Source of the DNA: Phoronis australis
Lineage: Eukaryota; Phoronida; Phoronidae
Length of the DNA: 64,000 bases
Direction: 5' to 3'
Assembly: GCA_002633005.1 (NCBI GenBank)
Contig: NMRA01000160.1
Span: 373,337-437,336 of the forward strand
Shown: one piece after another, positions 1 to 10,922 of the stretch
Position numbering within the stretch: the stretch's first letter is position 1
How the letters are laid out: every line of letters begins with the position of its first letter
Program-made: the position numbers and the translations under genes
The notes under the pieces: generated by a model
Told to the model about the DNA's origin: nothing
The model's input: only the letters and a program-made list of their open reading frames with translations
The model's database searches: none

Positions 1-29
1 ATACGTCCTTATCACCATGTAGAACTCTT

Positions 30-2804
30 TTATACCTCACGCCTCAGTATCAACCGCTTAATAAAACCAATAGCAAGAATGAGCCCAACGGATGAAACCA
101 CAAAACCAGTTGCGCAGACGATAAGGGAAATTTTGACTCTTTCGGTAAAGCTTTCTACCATTTTATTAACCGACGTAGGACATTTTTCTAATTTGAAAGC
201 GACACGACCCACCATATTCTTTGCCGCACAGGAATACTCATTAACGCAACCTAGTTGCATGTCACGTGCTCTGACTTTGACTTTTCTCGAGCTATATGGG
301 TAGAAATAGTGACTGGAAACATTTAGAAGTGTTCTGGGTAAGTTTCGAATCTGAATTTTGGGTGCAGGGTCCCCGGAAAACACACATTCGACGGTAGCAA
401 CCTTAGAGTCTGTCATTATTCCAAATCTCTTTAAAACTGGTTTCTGACATGTCAGGTTGAAAGAAATGAAATCACGCATTGTTACAGTGACGGGCGTGGA
501 ACAAATTTGACGGTTGCTTGGTGAAAATTTCAGCGACCCGTTCAATAGAAGTTTCTGAAGAGGACGCAGTAGACAGTTACAGTGGAGAGGGTTTCCCGCA
601 AACAAAAGTTGAGGATTCATTGACTTCGTATCGGTCGCTTTCCGCAAACTGGTTATCGAGAAAGATCGCAGTTTGTTGTGTGATATATCTATATGTCTCG
701 CGTGTGGTAAAGCATTTTCTTCTATGTATTCAATTCGATTATGGCCAAGTTGAATTAATTTCATGTGCTTGAAGTTGCCAAGAAGGTTGGACTGGAGGGT
801 TATTAAGCGGTTGTTTTTCAGCAACAATTGATCGAGATTCGATAGATGGTTGAACGCGCCGGGTTCTATTTGTTGAATCACATTGTTTGCCAGATTGAGA
901 TAGTGAAGTGAACGTGACGCATTCTTCAACATTGCCACGGAAACGTGGTGCAATCGGTTGCCATACAAATGTAACTTTTTCAAGCTAGGTAACTTTTGAA
1001 AGCCAGCATCCCCTACATGATCGATCAAGTTCGACACAAAGTAGATTATTCTAAGAGACTTAGATGTTAATATAGATTGTTCAAGACATTTCAGCTTATT
1101 ATTATTTAAAACCAACTTTGTAAGATTAGGAAGAGCATCCAGCGTACCAGGCTCGATCAGGTGTATGTTGTTGTGGGAGAGGTCGATTCTGTCGAGGTAG
1201 GTAAGTCCAAAGAACATCGGTGCAGATACAACAGTTAGTTTGTTTGAATTTAGATCGAGAGACGACATCCTGGTTTGGTAAGAAAACGCGTGACTTTCTA
1301 TCCATCTAAGGTTCATCTTTAATATTATGTCCGGACTTTGAATATTTTGCAGAAATCCACAACCAATAGTTGTGTCTTTCATTCCATCGTGGTTGATTCG
1401 AATACTCGGTCCTGAAAGTGGCCTTAGAAATGTGCTGTTTTCATTCACTGTGCGAAGAAAGATGTCAAGGGACCTGCTAACGTTTATGGAGGGGAGATCC
1501 TCTGGCCTCCTCACCTCGATGCTTAGAGTTTTCAAAAGTCGACTTGAAAATACACCGTGTGGCACTATAGCCAAGGGATTGCCATGAACAAACAATGATT
1601 TTAAGCTTCTTGGAAAGTAGAACATCGTTCTAATATTGTTATTATCAATCCGTAGAATCTGGAGGTTCTTGGTCTCTTGAAAAGTATTTGGTTCCACGTA
1701 TGATATGTCATTATAGCCGACATCTAACTCGGCTAAGTTCGACAGTCCTTTTAACATGCTTCCATTAAAAGCCGTCAAGTTATTACTCGCAAGATTAAGA
1801 CTGTTCAGAGATGTAAGGTATTGAAAAACCCTTTCTGGTAATTCAGAAATGCCGCTTGAGAACAAGGAGAATTCTTTAAGGTGACGGACATCAGCGAACG
1901 TTAAATTTGACAGCGAGTATAAAAAATTATTTTTTGCAAGGCGTAAATCGGTCAACGTCGGTGTAGATTTCAAGGCAGACACATGTATTTTCGTCATCCT
2001 ATTTCCTTCGAGACTGAGTAGTTTTAAAACACCAAGACCCACCAGACCGCTTTCTTCTAATTCCTCTATTTGATTCCGATCCAGGTGAAGAATATCTAAA
2101 GAGAGGCACCTAAGGAATGGTGACCCTTGCAGTGATCGTATCTTGTTTTCAGTCAGATCTAATCTACGGAGATTCGGTAAATTACGACAGAAGTCAGGCA
2201 TAATTAAAACTAAATCATTGTAGGACAGATCCAGCACAGAAAGAGTCTCCAAATTTTCAAAAGCGCCCTGTTCAATGTAAGATACGTCATTATTAGCTAG
2301 GAACAAGCTATGCAGATCCCTCAATCCTTCAAACTGTGCACGGCGTAGAGTTTTTAACTTGTTTTGCTCAAAATGAAGGGATTTTAGAGATGACATTGGA
2401 AAAAACACACGATCTGGAAGAAAGCTTACTTTGTTGTTGCTGAGATCCAGACTGAGTAGAGAAACAAGTCCTTCGAACGATCTTTCCGAGATATGGGTGA
2501 TGGCGTTTGCGGCCAATCGGAAAAATATCAGGTTGGTTAACTGCTCAAAAGATTCATCGACAAGAGATGTCAAGTTGTTCATTGAAATAGTTAGGCTTGT
2601 CACATAGTCTCGTACAGGTGAAAACGCATTTCCTTCAATTTCCTGAATTCGACAGTCTTCTAAAGCGATGAAACGAGCACCCCAATACTGTTCCATAAAC
2701 GTTTTGGTCAATACCGGAACAGGTTCCTCGCATCCTGATGAAGAGACGACGATCACTAGCACGTTCGTACAGCTCAAAAAGAGAAGCAAACCAATTAACT
2801 GCAT
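30..2804 (-). CDS. LRR-Ig transmembrane receptor-like protein, paralog 1 (intronless)
   Basis: A single open frame of 924 residues. Residues 1-24 or so are a hydrophobic signal peptide. A long run of about 25 leucine-rich repeats (LxxLxLxxNxL pattern) follows, interrupted near residues 385-490 by a non-canonical island that splits the LRRs into two blocks, as in many Toll-like ectodomains. An LRRCT cap starts with NPLHCNC (about 738-788). One Ig domain follows, with a VECVFSGDPAPK strand and a YSCAAKN strand (about 789-876). A single transmembrane helix lies at about 892-914, and the tail ends KRLILRREV, so there is no TIR or other signalling domain. The likely role is cell-surface recognition or adhesion through a partner; this is inferred from architecture. 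The start is the ATG at 2804: the frame runs upstream only to a GTG, and the paralog aligns from this Met. It is paired with 7789-10566. Confidence 0.9.
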   Translation of the reverse strand: MQLIGLLLFLSCTNVLVIVVSSSGCEEPVPVLTKTFMEQYWGARFIALEDCRIQEIEGNAFSPVRDYVTSLTISMNNLTSLVDESFEQLTNLIFFRLAANAITHISERSFEGLVSLLSLDLSNNKVSFLPDRVFFPMSSLKSLHFEQNKLKTLRRAQFEGLRDLHSLFLANNDVSYIEQGAFENLETLSVLDLSYNDLVLIMPDFCRNLPNLRRLDLTENKIRSLQGSPFLRCLSLDILHLDRNQIEELEESGLVGLGVLKLLSLEGNRMTKIHVSALKSTPTLTDLRLAKNNFLYSLSNLTFADVRHLKEFSLFSSGISELPERVFQYLTSLNSLNLASNNLTAFNGSMLKGLSNLAELDVGYNDISYVEPNTFQETKNLQILRIDNNNIRTMFYFPRSLKSLFVHGNPLAIVPHGVFSSRLLKTLSIEVRRPEDLPSINVSRSLDIFLRTVNENSTFLRPLSGPSIRINHDGMKDTTIGCGFLQNIQSPDIILKMNLRWIESHAFSYQTRMSSLDLNSNKLTVVSAPMFFGLTYLDRIDLSHNNIHLIEPGTLDALPNLTKLVLNNNKLKCLEQSILTSKSLRIIYFVSNLIDHVGDAGFQKLPSLKKLHLYGNRLHHVSVAMLKNASRSLHYLNLANNVIQQIEPGAFNHLSNLDQLLLKNNRLITLQSNLLGNFKHMKLIQLGHNRIEYIEENALPHARHIDISHNKLRSFSITSLRKATDTKSMNPQLLFAGNPLHCNCLLRPLQKLLLNGSLKFSPSNRQICSTPVTVTMRDFISFNLTCQKPVLKRFGIMTDSKVATVECVFSGDPAPKIQIRNLPRTLLNVSSHYFYPYSSRKVKVRARDMQLGCVNEYSCAAKNMVGRVAFKLEKCPTSVNKMVESFTERVKISLIVCATGFVVSSVGLILAIGFIKRLILRREV

Positions 2805-2875
2805 TATCACAGGTCGACATGTGCATGCATTCCATGCGATGCTATCGTATGAGAGAATCAGTGCTCTTGAAGGCT

Positions 2876-2900
2876 GTTTTATACTTTTGCCTACTCAGTT
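2876..2900 (-). promoter_or_regulatory. TATA box and upstream element of LRR-Ig paralog 1
   Basis: On the minus strand AGTATAAAAC lies about 80 bp before the start codon at 2804. Immediately upstream is AACTGAGTAGGCAAA, which is also found, with one change in the shared core (ACTGAGTCGGCAAA), directly before the TATA box of paralog 2. The conserved position and spacing in both paralogs support a real core promoter. The transcription start has not been seen directly. Confidence 0.6.
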
Positions 2901-3054
2901 CACGAAACGATACGATGATTGAACTCGCACTTACTATGATGAGATAGCGACATCTGGTGACAGCATCCAAACATGAATCTAATGGATGAACCCTTCAACA
3001 CAGCGGGGTCATACACTTTAATCTCATATTAACTAATCAAACGTGTGAGATTAA

Positions 3055-3515
3055 CATAGGCCGATTTATGATATATTTGACCTAAAAGAAACTATTTGGT
3101 AAAAATTATGATTAAGAGAAACTCAAATAAATTAAACGATAACCATGACACCGAGAATTTCATTTTTAAGGAAATGCACTGGTGCAAATACGGAGATAAC
3201 AAATGTAAAGTAAATAGCAATACCTGCATTGTAACAACAATAGTGCCATTATCCACACTGACAATTTCTTTTATATCATTTTCCAACACGATATTTGCAT
3301 AAAAAAGAGTTTCCACTCATCTGAGCAACAAGAATTATACTGGCAGTAGCCATAATTTTGGTTTCCGTTAATGGAGCTTTGTCCGCCAGCCTGAGGTGTA
3401 GATGGGCAACCCCAGGTGCCAGTGGATTAGGAGACCTTGATATAATTTTCAAGGTGACAGCTAGAAAATGAAGTTTTGACGTTGTTCGCATTCTCTAGTT
3501 GCCAATATTGTGTTT
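3055..3515 (-). promoter_or_regulatory. Conserved upstream block of LRR-Ig paralog 1
   Basis: This stretch aligns with 10820-10926 plus 15919-16262 upstream of paralog 2, so it belongs to the duplicated unit. On the minus strand both copies keep an open stretch containing ATGGCTACTGCC and a splice-donor-like site (CAG/GTATT here, GAG/GTATT in the other). It could be an alternative 5' exon, a distal regulatory block, or simply the edge of the duplication. It contains the paralogous empty site for the transposon that split the other copy, near 3163-3168. Confidence 0.4.
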
Positions 3516-6500
3516 ATCTTTTTCCGAAACATATGGCCACATCTTTCGCAATTTTCATATCCTTTGGAAAAGTAGCTGTGCCTTAACATCGATTGATGAT
3601 ACTAACAAGTTCTTTTATAATCACTGGTTTAATCAATTTCATGAGTTTGGTGATAATGTTGTCAAAACGTCGATTTGTATTTATTTTCAATAACTGCATG
3701 AAATTTAAATTTTGTTTCCGCAGTGTCCAATGACACTACTCCTCTGCTTTCATACACCGTTTTGTATTTTCACATGCGCTGTTGAAGATCTTGATTAATT
3801 TCGGCATGACGTTTGTTAATAGTGGGAGTGGACCTTTTCAAGCGCAGATCCAGGATTTTGTCCAGGGCGTCTGAAAATGGACCGGCGTAGACTGCTGGCC
3901 GTGCGTCGGATTCTTATTCCATTACGGTGTTCGAAAACTGACCAAGCAGAGGGGGGGGGGTTGGGCTCCCCTTTAGAACAAAAGCTGCTTCTCTGAAGTA
4001 TGAGATGGTGATGGGGGTTGTATTATTAACTCATCAGTTCATTGCATATAATCCTAGATTTTCATAGATCTTCATTGTTTCATCCATAGAACTGAAAGTC
4101 CGTGAAGAAAAAAATCATGGTCTCCTTCGTCGCTGATGTGGTATTTGATTGTTCGGCATCTTGCTCGATAGATAGTTTCACAGCCTAGTGACGTCATCTA
4201 GAGTCTTTTCATCAAATTGACAGTGACTGATTGACAGAAAATTGTGTAAGTGGGTTATGTAAAAAACTGACTACACAACAACTGTGAAAGAGACAAGATT
4301 TTTTCATTCTTGCGTTGGGCTCAATAAAAATGGCAGTAAAAATGAAGGTTAGCTCATGATCCAAAAATTTGCGATACAGATCGGGAGAGCGATGAAAGTG
4401 AATACAAATGGCCTGAAAATGACCAGTGAAAATGATATTTTGTATTCTAAAATGGGATAACATTAACAAATCAATTACTCTATTCAAACTAGTTTTTTGT
4501 ATTTTATTTTTTCTATTTCTTGCCACTTCGTTATTTCTGTTTTAGTATGAAGCCATGAGGAGTAGATGCTGACGAAAGTCACCCACTTCCCAGTACTTTT
4601 ATTTTGCGATTTTTAAGAAAATTACAAACTGGTTGTAGATATAGTTAAAAAACTTATATAATGTCAGGCTCAGGTTTCTTTTATCAAGGCCAGCTGATAT
4701 GCTAAGTTTCAAAAGGATCGGTGATTTTGCATATATAGCCCACTATCTGGTTTTTATGTAGAATCGGTCTTAAATTTTGAGATTATCATTTTTGCATTCA
4801 AATCCGTTTTTGAGCATTTTAAATAAGGACAAAAATCACAGAGTTGTCTTACGTTTGATCGCTCCGACTTGGTACGAAATCTACGCCTCACTATTAAAGA
4901 AATGACGTCCACCCGCATCCTTCTTTGGCAAGCCCTCCAGCTTTTTTAAAAGCCCCCACCTGCATCAATGAAACTGGTTTGTGATGAAAAAGAAAACCTA
5001 GAACTTTTGCTGATATCTAGAGTTTTTCTGTGGAACGTAACAAATACCCCAACTCTGGTGGCCATAGGCAATTACTAGACTTAGTCTGTTCAAAAATAGT
5101 TCGACAAACGTACAATTCATGAGAACTGGAAATAGCAAAAACATCAAAAGCAGAAATGGACGCTTGCCAATGGATTTGAGGACAGTATTAGAGATAATGT
5201 CATGTTTTTTCGTGTCAGCTACAATAATGGTTACATGTTGAGCCAATATGACCGGATCAAAGATTAGATAATACACGCTAGTGTCAGGAAGCTGTCGCAG
5301 TTTGCATTTCGATGTGAACACCTGCCAACCTGTATAGTGATCGGATGGATATTGCAAACCACGAAGTTGTTCCGCATTAGGTGATGTAACACTAAAGAAT
5401 CACACGGAAACTCTGTGCATTTTGCGTGACATGTAGACACAAATTAAAGTACTTCCATAAACACTGAGTAATTGATAAAACGTTTTCTGCCTGCATTTAT
5501 TGACATCAAAAACATGTTTGTGAATCAGAATTACACTTAGGATTTCTAAATTTAGCAACAACAACATACAACAATCATGCATACATTTACATACATAATT
5601 AAAATCAGCCCCAGTTTCAAGAACCAGATGGGATGCAAATGTCCCCTCTTAGCGCCACCTGTAGAGTCACATATGATTCCGGTCGTTGCTTGTATTGGTT
5701 GAGTTACGTAGCGCAAGACACTCTTAAAACATTTGGAGTCACAAATCTTCGCTCATGGAACGGAAAAGTGAAATTATTGTGACAATTCAATATCCAAGCT
5801 TCGGTGATCAAACACGTCAGTGGCGGCCATTTTGCTAGTCTGCACCAGTAAGGTCTTGACCATCTACACATGGTAATTAACAGGTCCTTGGCAATAACCC
5901 CTGGAGTGATTTCTCCTAGCTTCTCTAGTCTGGAGTAATGTGCTCCCACCAAGGCGAGAAATGACACACTGCGAATACTGTTTGATATACGCTGTGCATG
6001 CAAGCACATTTTTTGCCTTTTTATGATCAGGTTTAAGATTGGCAATTTTAGTAATTTGGGCTAATTCGTTTTAATGGTACTTTTGTCGCGGTAGTTGTAC
6101 AATCTGCATCTATTGCGAATACCAGAAACGTGTTTTTCTGTTTGTTGTTTACAGCGACCTGATCTACTCACCATCTTTAACAGTTTCTTCCATATCAACC
6201 CCCTTTTCTCCAGAAATGTGCAACTTAGAAGGGGAGAACTTTTGAAATGTTGTATTAGAAATACTTTATTTAGTAGTACGCGAAAATAGTGAACTGTATA
6301 TTAAAAGTATTCACAAAATGTACTTTTACAGCGCAGAACCCGCTGACTTTTTTCTAGTAGGTAGTCTCATACAAGTTTATGCATTTGCGCCGAGCACAAT
6401 GTGCAATGATTGTGTTTACCTAAATTTCAATTAATAACCTAATCAAGTGGTCATTTCCTCGTGTAAAGTTGTTGTGAGCAATGAGCATTCTGTATGTTGG

Positions 6501-6780
6501 CTTTACGCGTATTACGCACAATTTCTTCTGAACAGTTACGACTGAAGGGCGTGAAATAAAATGGACGCGACACCTGGGAGGAAAATCGTTTGTTTTTGCA
6601 GGTTCCGATTGATGTCTAGCATAGTTGTTAGAAGAAATCATGGAATACTGTCAGAATAATTATTGATTAAGTAATTAGTAAGAATATCCATTTTAAGTTG
6701 TCTAAAATTTGTGCATATGTACTTTTAAATCATGGGATCAGACTTGTTGACATGTACTTTAACGTCAAAATCTATTCTTA
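3516..6780. other. Intergenic, no gene recognised
   Basis: The stretch is AT-rich and has no ORF with recognisable similarity. A run of G occurs near 3950. Short open frames at 4998-5357 and 5704-6045 on the minus strand have no domain I recognise and no splice or promoter context. I treat the region as spacer between the tandem LRR-Ig genes. Confidence 0.5.
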
Positions 6781-7500
6781 GATGGTGTTTACAACTTTGG
6801 GTTCTGGGTTCAAAGTACTGTAGAGATTCTAGAAAATTCTGAGAAAAAATTGTAACAGCCAATAATGTGAGTGGATATGATCATGTGGTTTTTATTAGCC
6901 AATCACTAAATAAGTAAAATATTATATTATGGGCTGAAATCAACAAGATATTCAGATGCGCTATAGTAGTTGAAGCATAAAGACTTGCTACAGTGTACAG
7001 AGGCAATTGTACAACAGAGCCATCTCGTGGAAGATTCTAGAAAGGATCTTAGCAAGGGCAAGGGTTAACGAACAGGAAGTTAACTAAGACCTTGCCACTT
7101 GCATTGTGGGTAGTAAGGTACTACCTGAAGTGTTGCGTCATCAGCCAGAGACTGTGACCAGCAAGAAGAATCGCGGGTAGAAGAAATTGCCTGCAAGTGT
7201 TTGCATCACCAGAGACGGTGACCAACAAGTACACTGTCGTTATACAGTGTGTGTAGTTCGAAGATTCACCAACAGGAGAGACATCCAACAAGTGGAGAGT
7301 CCTAGCTTGGATAGCAGATAAGACATTTGATTGTTTTGGTTGTTTGATTAAAGTAATCTTTAAAGAGGGCGCTAGCGTAGTTACTCTTTGTAGTCGATAA
7401 CTTAATTAACAATAGGTTTCATTTGTCTAATTAGGGGTTATCATATAATAAATTAATTACTGAATTTGGTTATTCATTCTCCATCTACACACAATCTCAA
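6780..7500 (+). repeat. Possible solo LTR or other repeat remnant
   Basis: This has the look of a retroelement terminus: it opens near TGTAACAGCC (6851) and contains a TATA-like AT-rich stretch. An imperfect duplication reads CAGAGACTGTGACCAGCAAG at 7147 and then CAGAGACGGTGACCAACAAG around 7210. No matching partner LTR, primer-binding site or target duplication was found, so the call is weak. Confidence 0.25.
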
Positions 7501-7666
7501 AGCATAGCTAACTTTTAAACAAACCCACAGTCAATCTCTGACAAATACACCAACGTTTTGTGCATTTTATGAACACAGGACTCCTGTGTTATCAGTTTCA
7601 TTTCGAGTGAACTCTGTCAGTCGGTCTTTGAATTGACTGATCCGTGAAACGTCAATCCAAATACAC

Positions 7667-7730
7667 TGGCGGCGCACCGTTGGAGGGAGGGGGGCTATAG
7701 CCTCCAACTTATATCTGTGCTGCGCCGCCA
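7667..7730. mobile_element. Short hairpin element (GGCGGCGCA family), copy 1
   Basis: A 64-bp foldback has ends TGGCGGCGCAC and TGCTGCGCCGCCA and a GC-rich middle containing GGGGGGCTATAGCC. A second, better preserved copy lies at 28240-28310. It sits about 60 bp past the stop codon of LRR-Ig paralog 2, so it would fall in that gene's 3' untranslated region. Confidence 0.6.
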
Positions 7731-7788
7731 AGAAAGTAGTTGTAAGCCTACTGTATCTAGTTCGTCCGTATCATCATGTAGAACTCTT

Positions 7789-10566
7789 TTATACCTCACG
7801 CCTCATTATAAACCGCTTAATATGATAACCAACAGCCAGAATGAGCCCAACGGAGGAAACTACAAAACCAGTTGCGCAGACGATTAGTGCAATTTCAACT
7901 CCTTTGGCAAAGCTTTCTGCCTTTTTATTAACCGATTGAGGACATTTTCCAAAATTGAAAACGACATGGCCCACCATATTCTTTGCCGCACACGAATACT
8001 CGTTAACGCAACGTAGTTGCATATCACGTGCTCTGACTTTGACTTTTCTCGAGCTATTTGTGTAGAAATATTGACTGGACTCATTTAGGATCAATGTTCT
8101 GGGCAAGTTTTGTATCTGAATTTTGGGTGCAGGGTCCCCTGAAAACACACACTCGACAGTAGCAACCTTGGAATCCGTTATTATTTCAAATCTGATCAAA
8201 ACTGGTTTCTTACATGTCAGGTTGAAAGAAAAGAAATCACGCATTGTTACAGTGACGGGCGTGGAACAAATTGGACGGCTGCTTGGTGAAAACTTCAGCG
8301 AGCCGTTCAATAGAAGTTGCTGAAGAGGACGCAGTAGACAATTACAGTGGAGAGGGTTTCCTTCAAACAAAAACTGGGTATTCATTGATTTCGTGCCGGC
8401 CACTTTCCGGAAACTGGCTATCGAGAAAGATCGCAGTTTGTTGTGTGATATATCTATTAGGCTCGCGTGCGGTAAAACGTTTTCTTCTATATGTTCAATT
8501 CTATTATGGGCAAGTAGAATTGAATGAATGTGCTTAAAGTTGCCAAGCAGGTTGGACTGGAGAGTTACTAATCGGTTGTTTGTAAGCGACAAATGCCAGA
8601 GATTCGCGAGATTATTGAACGCACCGGGTTCTATTTGTGTAATCCCATTGTTTTCCAGATTGAGGTAGCGAAGTGAACGTGGTGCTTTTTTAAACATTGT
8701 TACGGAAACGTTTTGTAGTCGATTGCCATACAAGTCTAAATTCTCCAAGCTAAGTAACCTTTGAAAACCATCATCACCAACATGTTCGATCAAGTTTGAC
8801 GAAAACTTGGCTATTCTAATAGACCTAGAGGCCAGTATAGTTTGGTCTAGAATTCTTAGATTATTATGACTTAAAATCAGTGTTGTAAGGTTAGGAAGAG
8901 CATCCAGTGTACCAGGCTCGATCAGATGTATGTTGTTGTAGGAAAGGTCGATTCTGTCTAGGTTTTTAAGTCCAAACAACATCGTTGCAGAAACGATAGT
9001 TAGTTTGTTTGAATTTAGATTGAGAGATGACGTTCTAGTTTGGTAAGAAAACGCGTAACTTTCTATCCACCGAAGCTTCATCTTTAAGCTAATGTCCAGA
9101 CTTTGAATATTTTGAAGAAATGCGTGACCAATAGTTACGTCTTTTTTTCCATCGTGGTTGATTCGAATAATCGGTCCTAAAATTGGCCTAATAAATGTGC
9201 TGTTTTCATTCACTGTTCGAAGAAAGATATTCAGGGACATGCGCACATTTATGGAGGGGAGATCCTCAGACCTTGTCACCTCTATACTTAAAGTATTCAA
9301 ATGTTGACTTGAAAATACATCGTGAGGGAATATAGTCAAGGGATTGCCATGAACAAACAATGATTTTAAGCTTCTTGGAAAGTAGAACATTGTTCTAATG
9401 TTGTTATTATCAATCCGTAGAACCTGGAGGTTTTTGGTTTCTTGAAAAGTGTTTGGTTCCACGTATGATATGTCATTATAGCTGACATCTAACTCGATTA
9501 AAGTCAATAGTCCTCTTAATATGCCTCCATTCAAGGACGTCAAGTTATTGTCCACAAGAAAAAGACCTTTTAGAGATCCAAGATTTTCAAACACCCCTTC
9601 TGGTAATTCGGAAATGCTGCTTGAGTACAAGAACAATTCTTCAATTTGACGGACATCAGCGAATGTTGATTTTGACAACGAGTATAAAAAATTATTTTCG
9701 ACGCGTAAAATGATCAACATAGGTGCAGATTTTAAGGCAGAATCATGTATTTTCGTCATGCTATTTCCTTCAAGACTGAGTAGTTTTAAAACACCAAGAC
9801 CCACCAAACTGTCTTCTTCTAATTCATCTAGCTGATTCCGATTCAGAAGAAGAATATCTAGTGAAAAGCAGCTCAGGAATGGTGACCCTTGGAGAGACAG
9901 TATCTTGTTTGCAGTCAGATCTAGTCCACGGAGATTTGGTAAATCGCGACAGACGTCAGGCAGAATTGAATTTAAAACATTGTGAGATAGATCCAGCTCA
10001 GCAAGATTCTCCAAATTCTCGAAAGCACCATGTTCGATGTAAGACACGTTATTATGAGCTAGCGTTAAGCTACCGAGCTCCCTTAACCCTTTAAATTGTC
10101 CAGTACGTAGTCTTTTTAACTTGTTTTTCCCTAAATTAAGGTAATTTAGAGACGGCATTGGAGAAAACACACGATCAGGAATGAAGCTTACTTTGTTGTA
10201 GCTGAGATCCAGACTGAGTAGAGAAACAAGTCCTTCGAACGATCTTTCTGAGATGTGGGAGATGTTGTTTGTGTCCAGTCGGAGAAAAATCAGGTTGATT
10301 AACTGGTCGAAAGATTCATCGGCAAGGGATGATAAGTTGTTTTTTGAAATAGTTAGGCTTGTCACGTAGTCTCGAACAGGTGAGAACGCATTTGCCTCAA
10401 TTTCTTGAATTCCACAGTCGTTTAAAACGATGAAACGTGCACCCCAATACTGTTCCATAAACGTTTTGGTCAATACGGAAATAGGTTCCTCACATTCTGA
10501 AGAAGAAATGCTCCTCACTCGCCCTCCCATCCAGCTCAAAATCAGAAGCAAAGTAATTAATTGCAT
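7789..10566 (-). CDS. LRR-Ig transmembrane receptor-like protein, paralog 2 (intronless)
   Basis: The open frame gives 925 residues from the ATG at 10566, or 935 if the in-frame ATG at 10596 is used. It has the same layout as the gene at 30-2804: signal peptide, about 25 LRRs in two blocks with a central island, LRRCT (NPLHCNC), one Ig domain (VECVFSGDPAPK, then YSCAAKN), one transmembrane helix and a basic tail ending KRFIMRREV. The two proteins are very similar. Some segments are almost identical, for example the stretch around SYVEPNTFQETKNLQ, while many LRR surface residues differ. I prefer the ATG at 10566 because paralog 1 is only in frame from the equivalent codon. Both genes and their flanks arose by tandem duplication. 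Confidence 0.9.
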   Translation of the reverse strand: MQLITLLLILSWMGGRVRSISSSECEEPISVLTKTFMEQYWGARFIVLNDCGIQEIEANAFSPVRDYVTSLTISKNNLSSLADESFDQLINLIFLRLDTNNISHISERSFEGLVSLLSLDLSYNKVSFIPDRVFSPMPSLNYLNLGKNKLKRLRTGQFKGLRELGSLTLAHNNVSYIEHGAFENLENLAELDLSHNVLNSILPDVCRDLPNLRGLDLTANKILSLQGSPFLSCFSLDILLLNRNQLDELEEDSLVGLGVLKLLSLEGNSMTKIHDSALKSAPMLIILRVENNFLYSLSKSTFADVRQIEELFLYSSSISELPEGVFENLGSLKGLFLVDNNLTSLNGGILRGLLTLIELDVSYNDISYVEPNTFQETKNLQVLRIDNNNIRTMFYFPRSLKSLFVHGNPLTIFPHDVFSSQHLNTLSIEVTRSEDLPSINVRMSLNIFLRTVNENSTFIRPILGPIIRINHDGKKDVTIGHAFLQNIQSLDISLKMKLRWIESYAFSYQTRTSSLNLNSNKLTIVSATMLFGLKNLDRIDLSYNNIHLIEPGTLDALPNLTTLILSHNNLRILDQTILASRSIRIAKFSSNLIEHVGDDGFQRLLSLENLDLYGNRLQNVSVTMFKKAPRSLRYLNLENNGITQIEPGAFNNLANLWHLSLTNNRLVTLQSNLLGNFKHIHSILLAHNRIEHIEENVLPHASLIDISHNKLRSFSIASFRKVAGTKSMNTQFLFEGNPLHCNCLLRPLQQLLLNGSLKFSPSSRPICSTPVTVTMRDFFSFNLTCKKPVLIRFEIITDSKVATVECVFSGDPAPKIQIQNLPRTLILNESSQYFYTNSSRKVKVRARDMQLRCVNEYSCAAKNMVGHVVFNFGKCPQSVNKKAESFAKGVEIALIVCATGFVVSSVGLILAVGYHIKRFIMRREV

Positions 10567-10635
10567 TATTAGAGGCCGACAATACATGCAATCCATGCAA
10601 TGCTACCGTGTGACAGAATCAAAGTTATTGATTGC

Positions 10636-10660
10636 CGTTATATAGCTTTGCCGACTCAGT
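10636..10660 (-). promoter_or_regulatory. TATA box and upstream element of LRR-Ig paralog 2
   Basis: On the minus strand CTATATAACG lies about 78 bp before the ATG at 10566, with CACTGAGTCGGCAAAG directly upstream. The arrangement matches paralog 1 in order and spacing. Confidence 0.6.
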
Positions 10661-10922
10661 GCAACAAATAATATGGACTCGTATATGCTACGATTACACC
10701 ACGATGTCTGGTGACATCATCTAAACCTGAAGCTATTGGATAGCGTTATGTGCACGAGACAGTCCTAGCTGCCTGACATACCGGTAATCTTTTCTGTAAA
10801 TTAACCAAAAGTCATATAGTGGCATGCGTCGATTTCCACTATATTTGACCTACAAGAAAGTACTTGATGAGAAGTATAATTTAGAGAAACCCGAATGAAA
10901 CCGTGAAACCGAATATTTCATT

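Noticed and set aside
2804-2810. A GTG start at 2810 for LRR-Ig paralog 1
   Set aside because: GTG is not a normal eukaryotic start; the ATG at 2804 matches the paralog.
5704-6045. Minus-strand 113-residue frame
   Set aside because: No recognisable motif, no splice or promoter context, and composition is ordinary for AT-rich spacer.
6851-7500. A complete solo LTR
   Set aside because: A TG start was seen, but no matching CA end with flanking target duplication could be set; kept only as a weak repeat.
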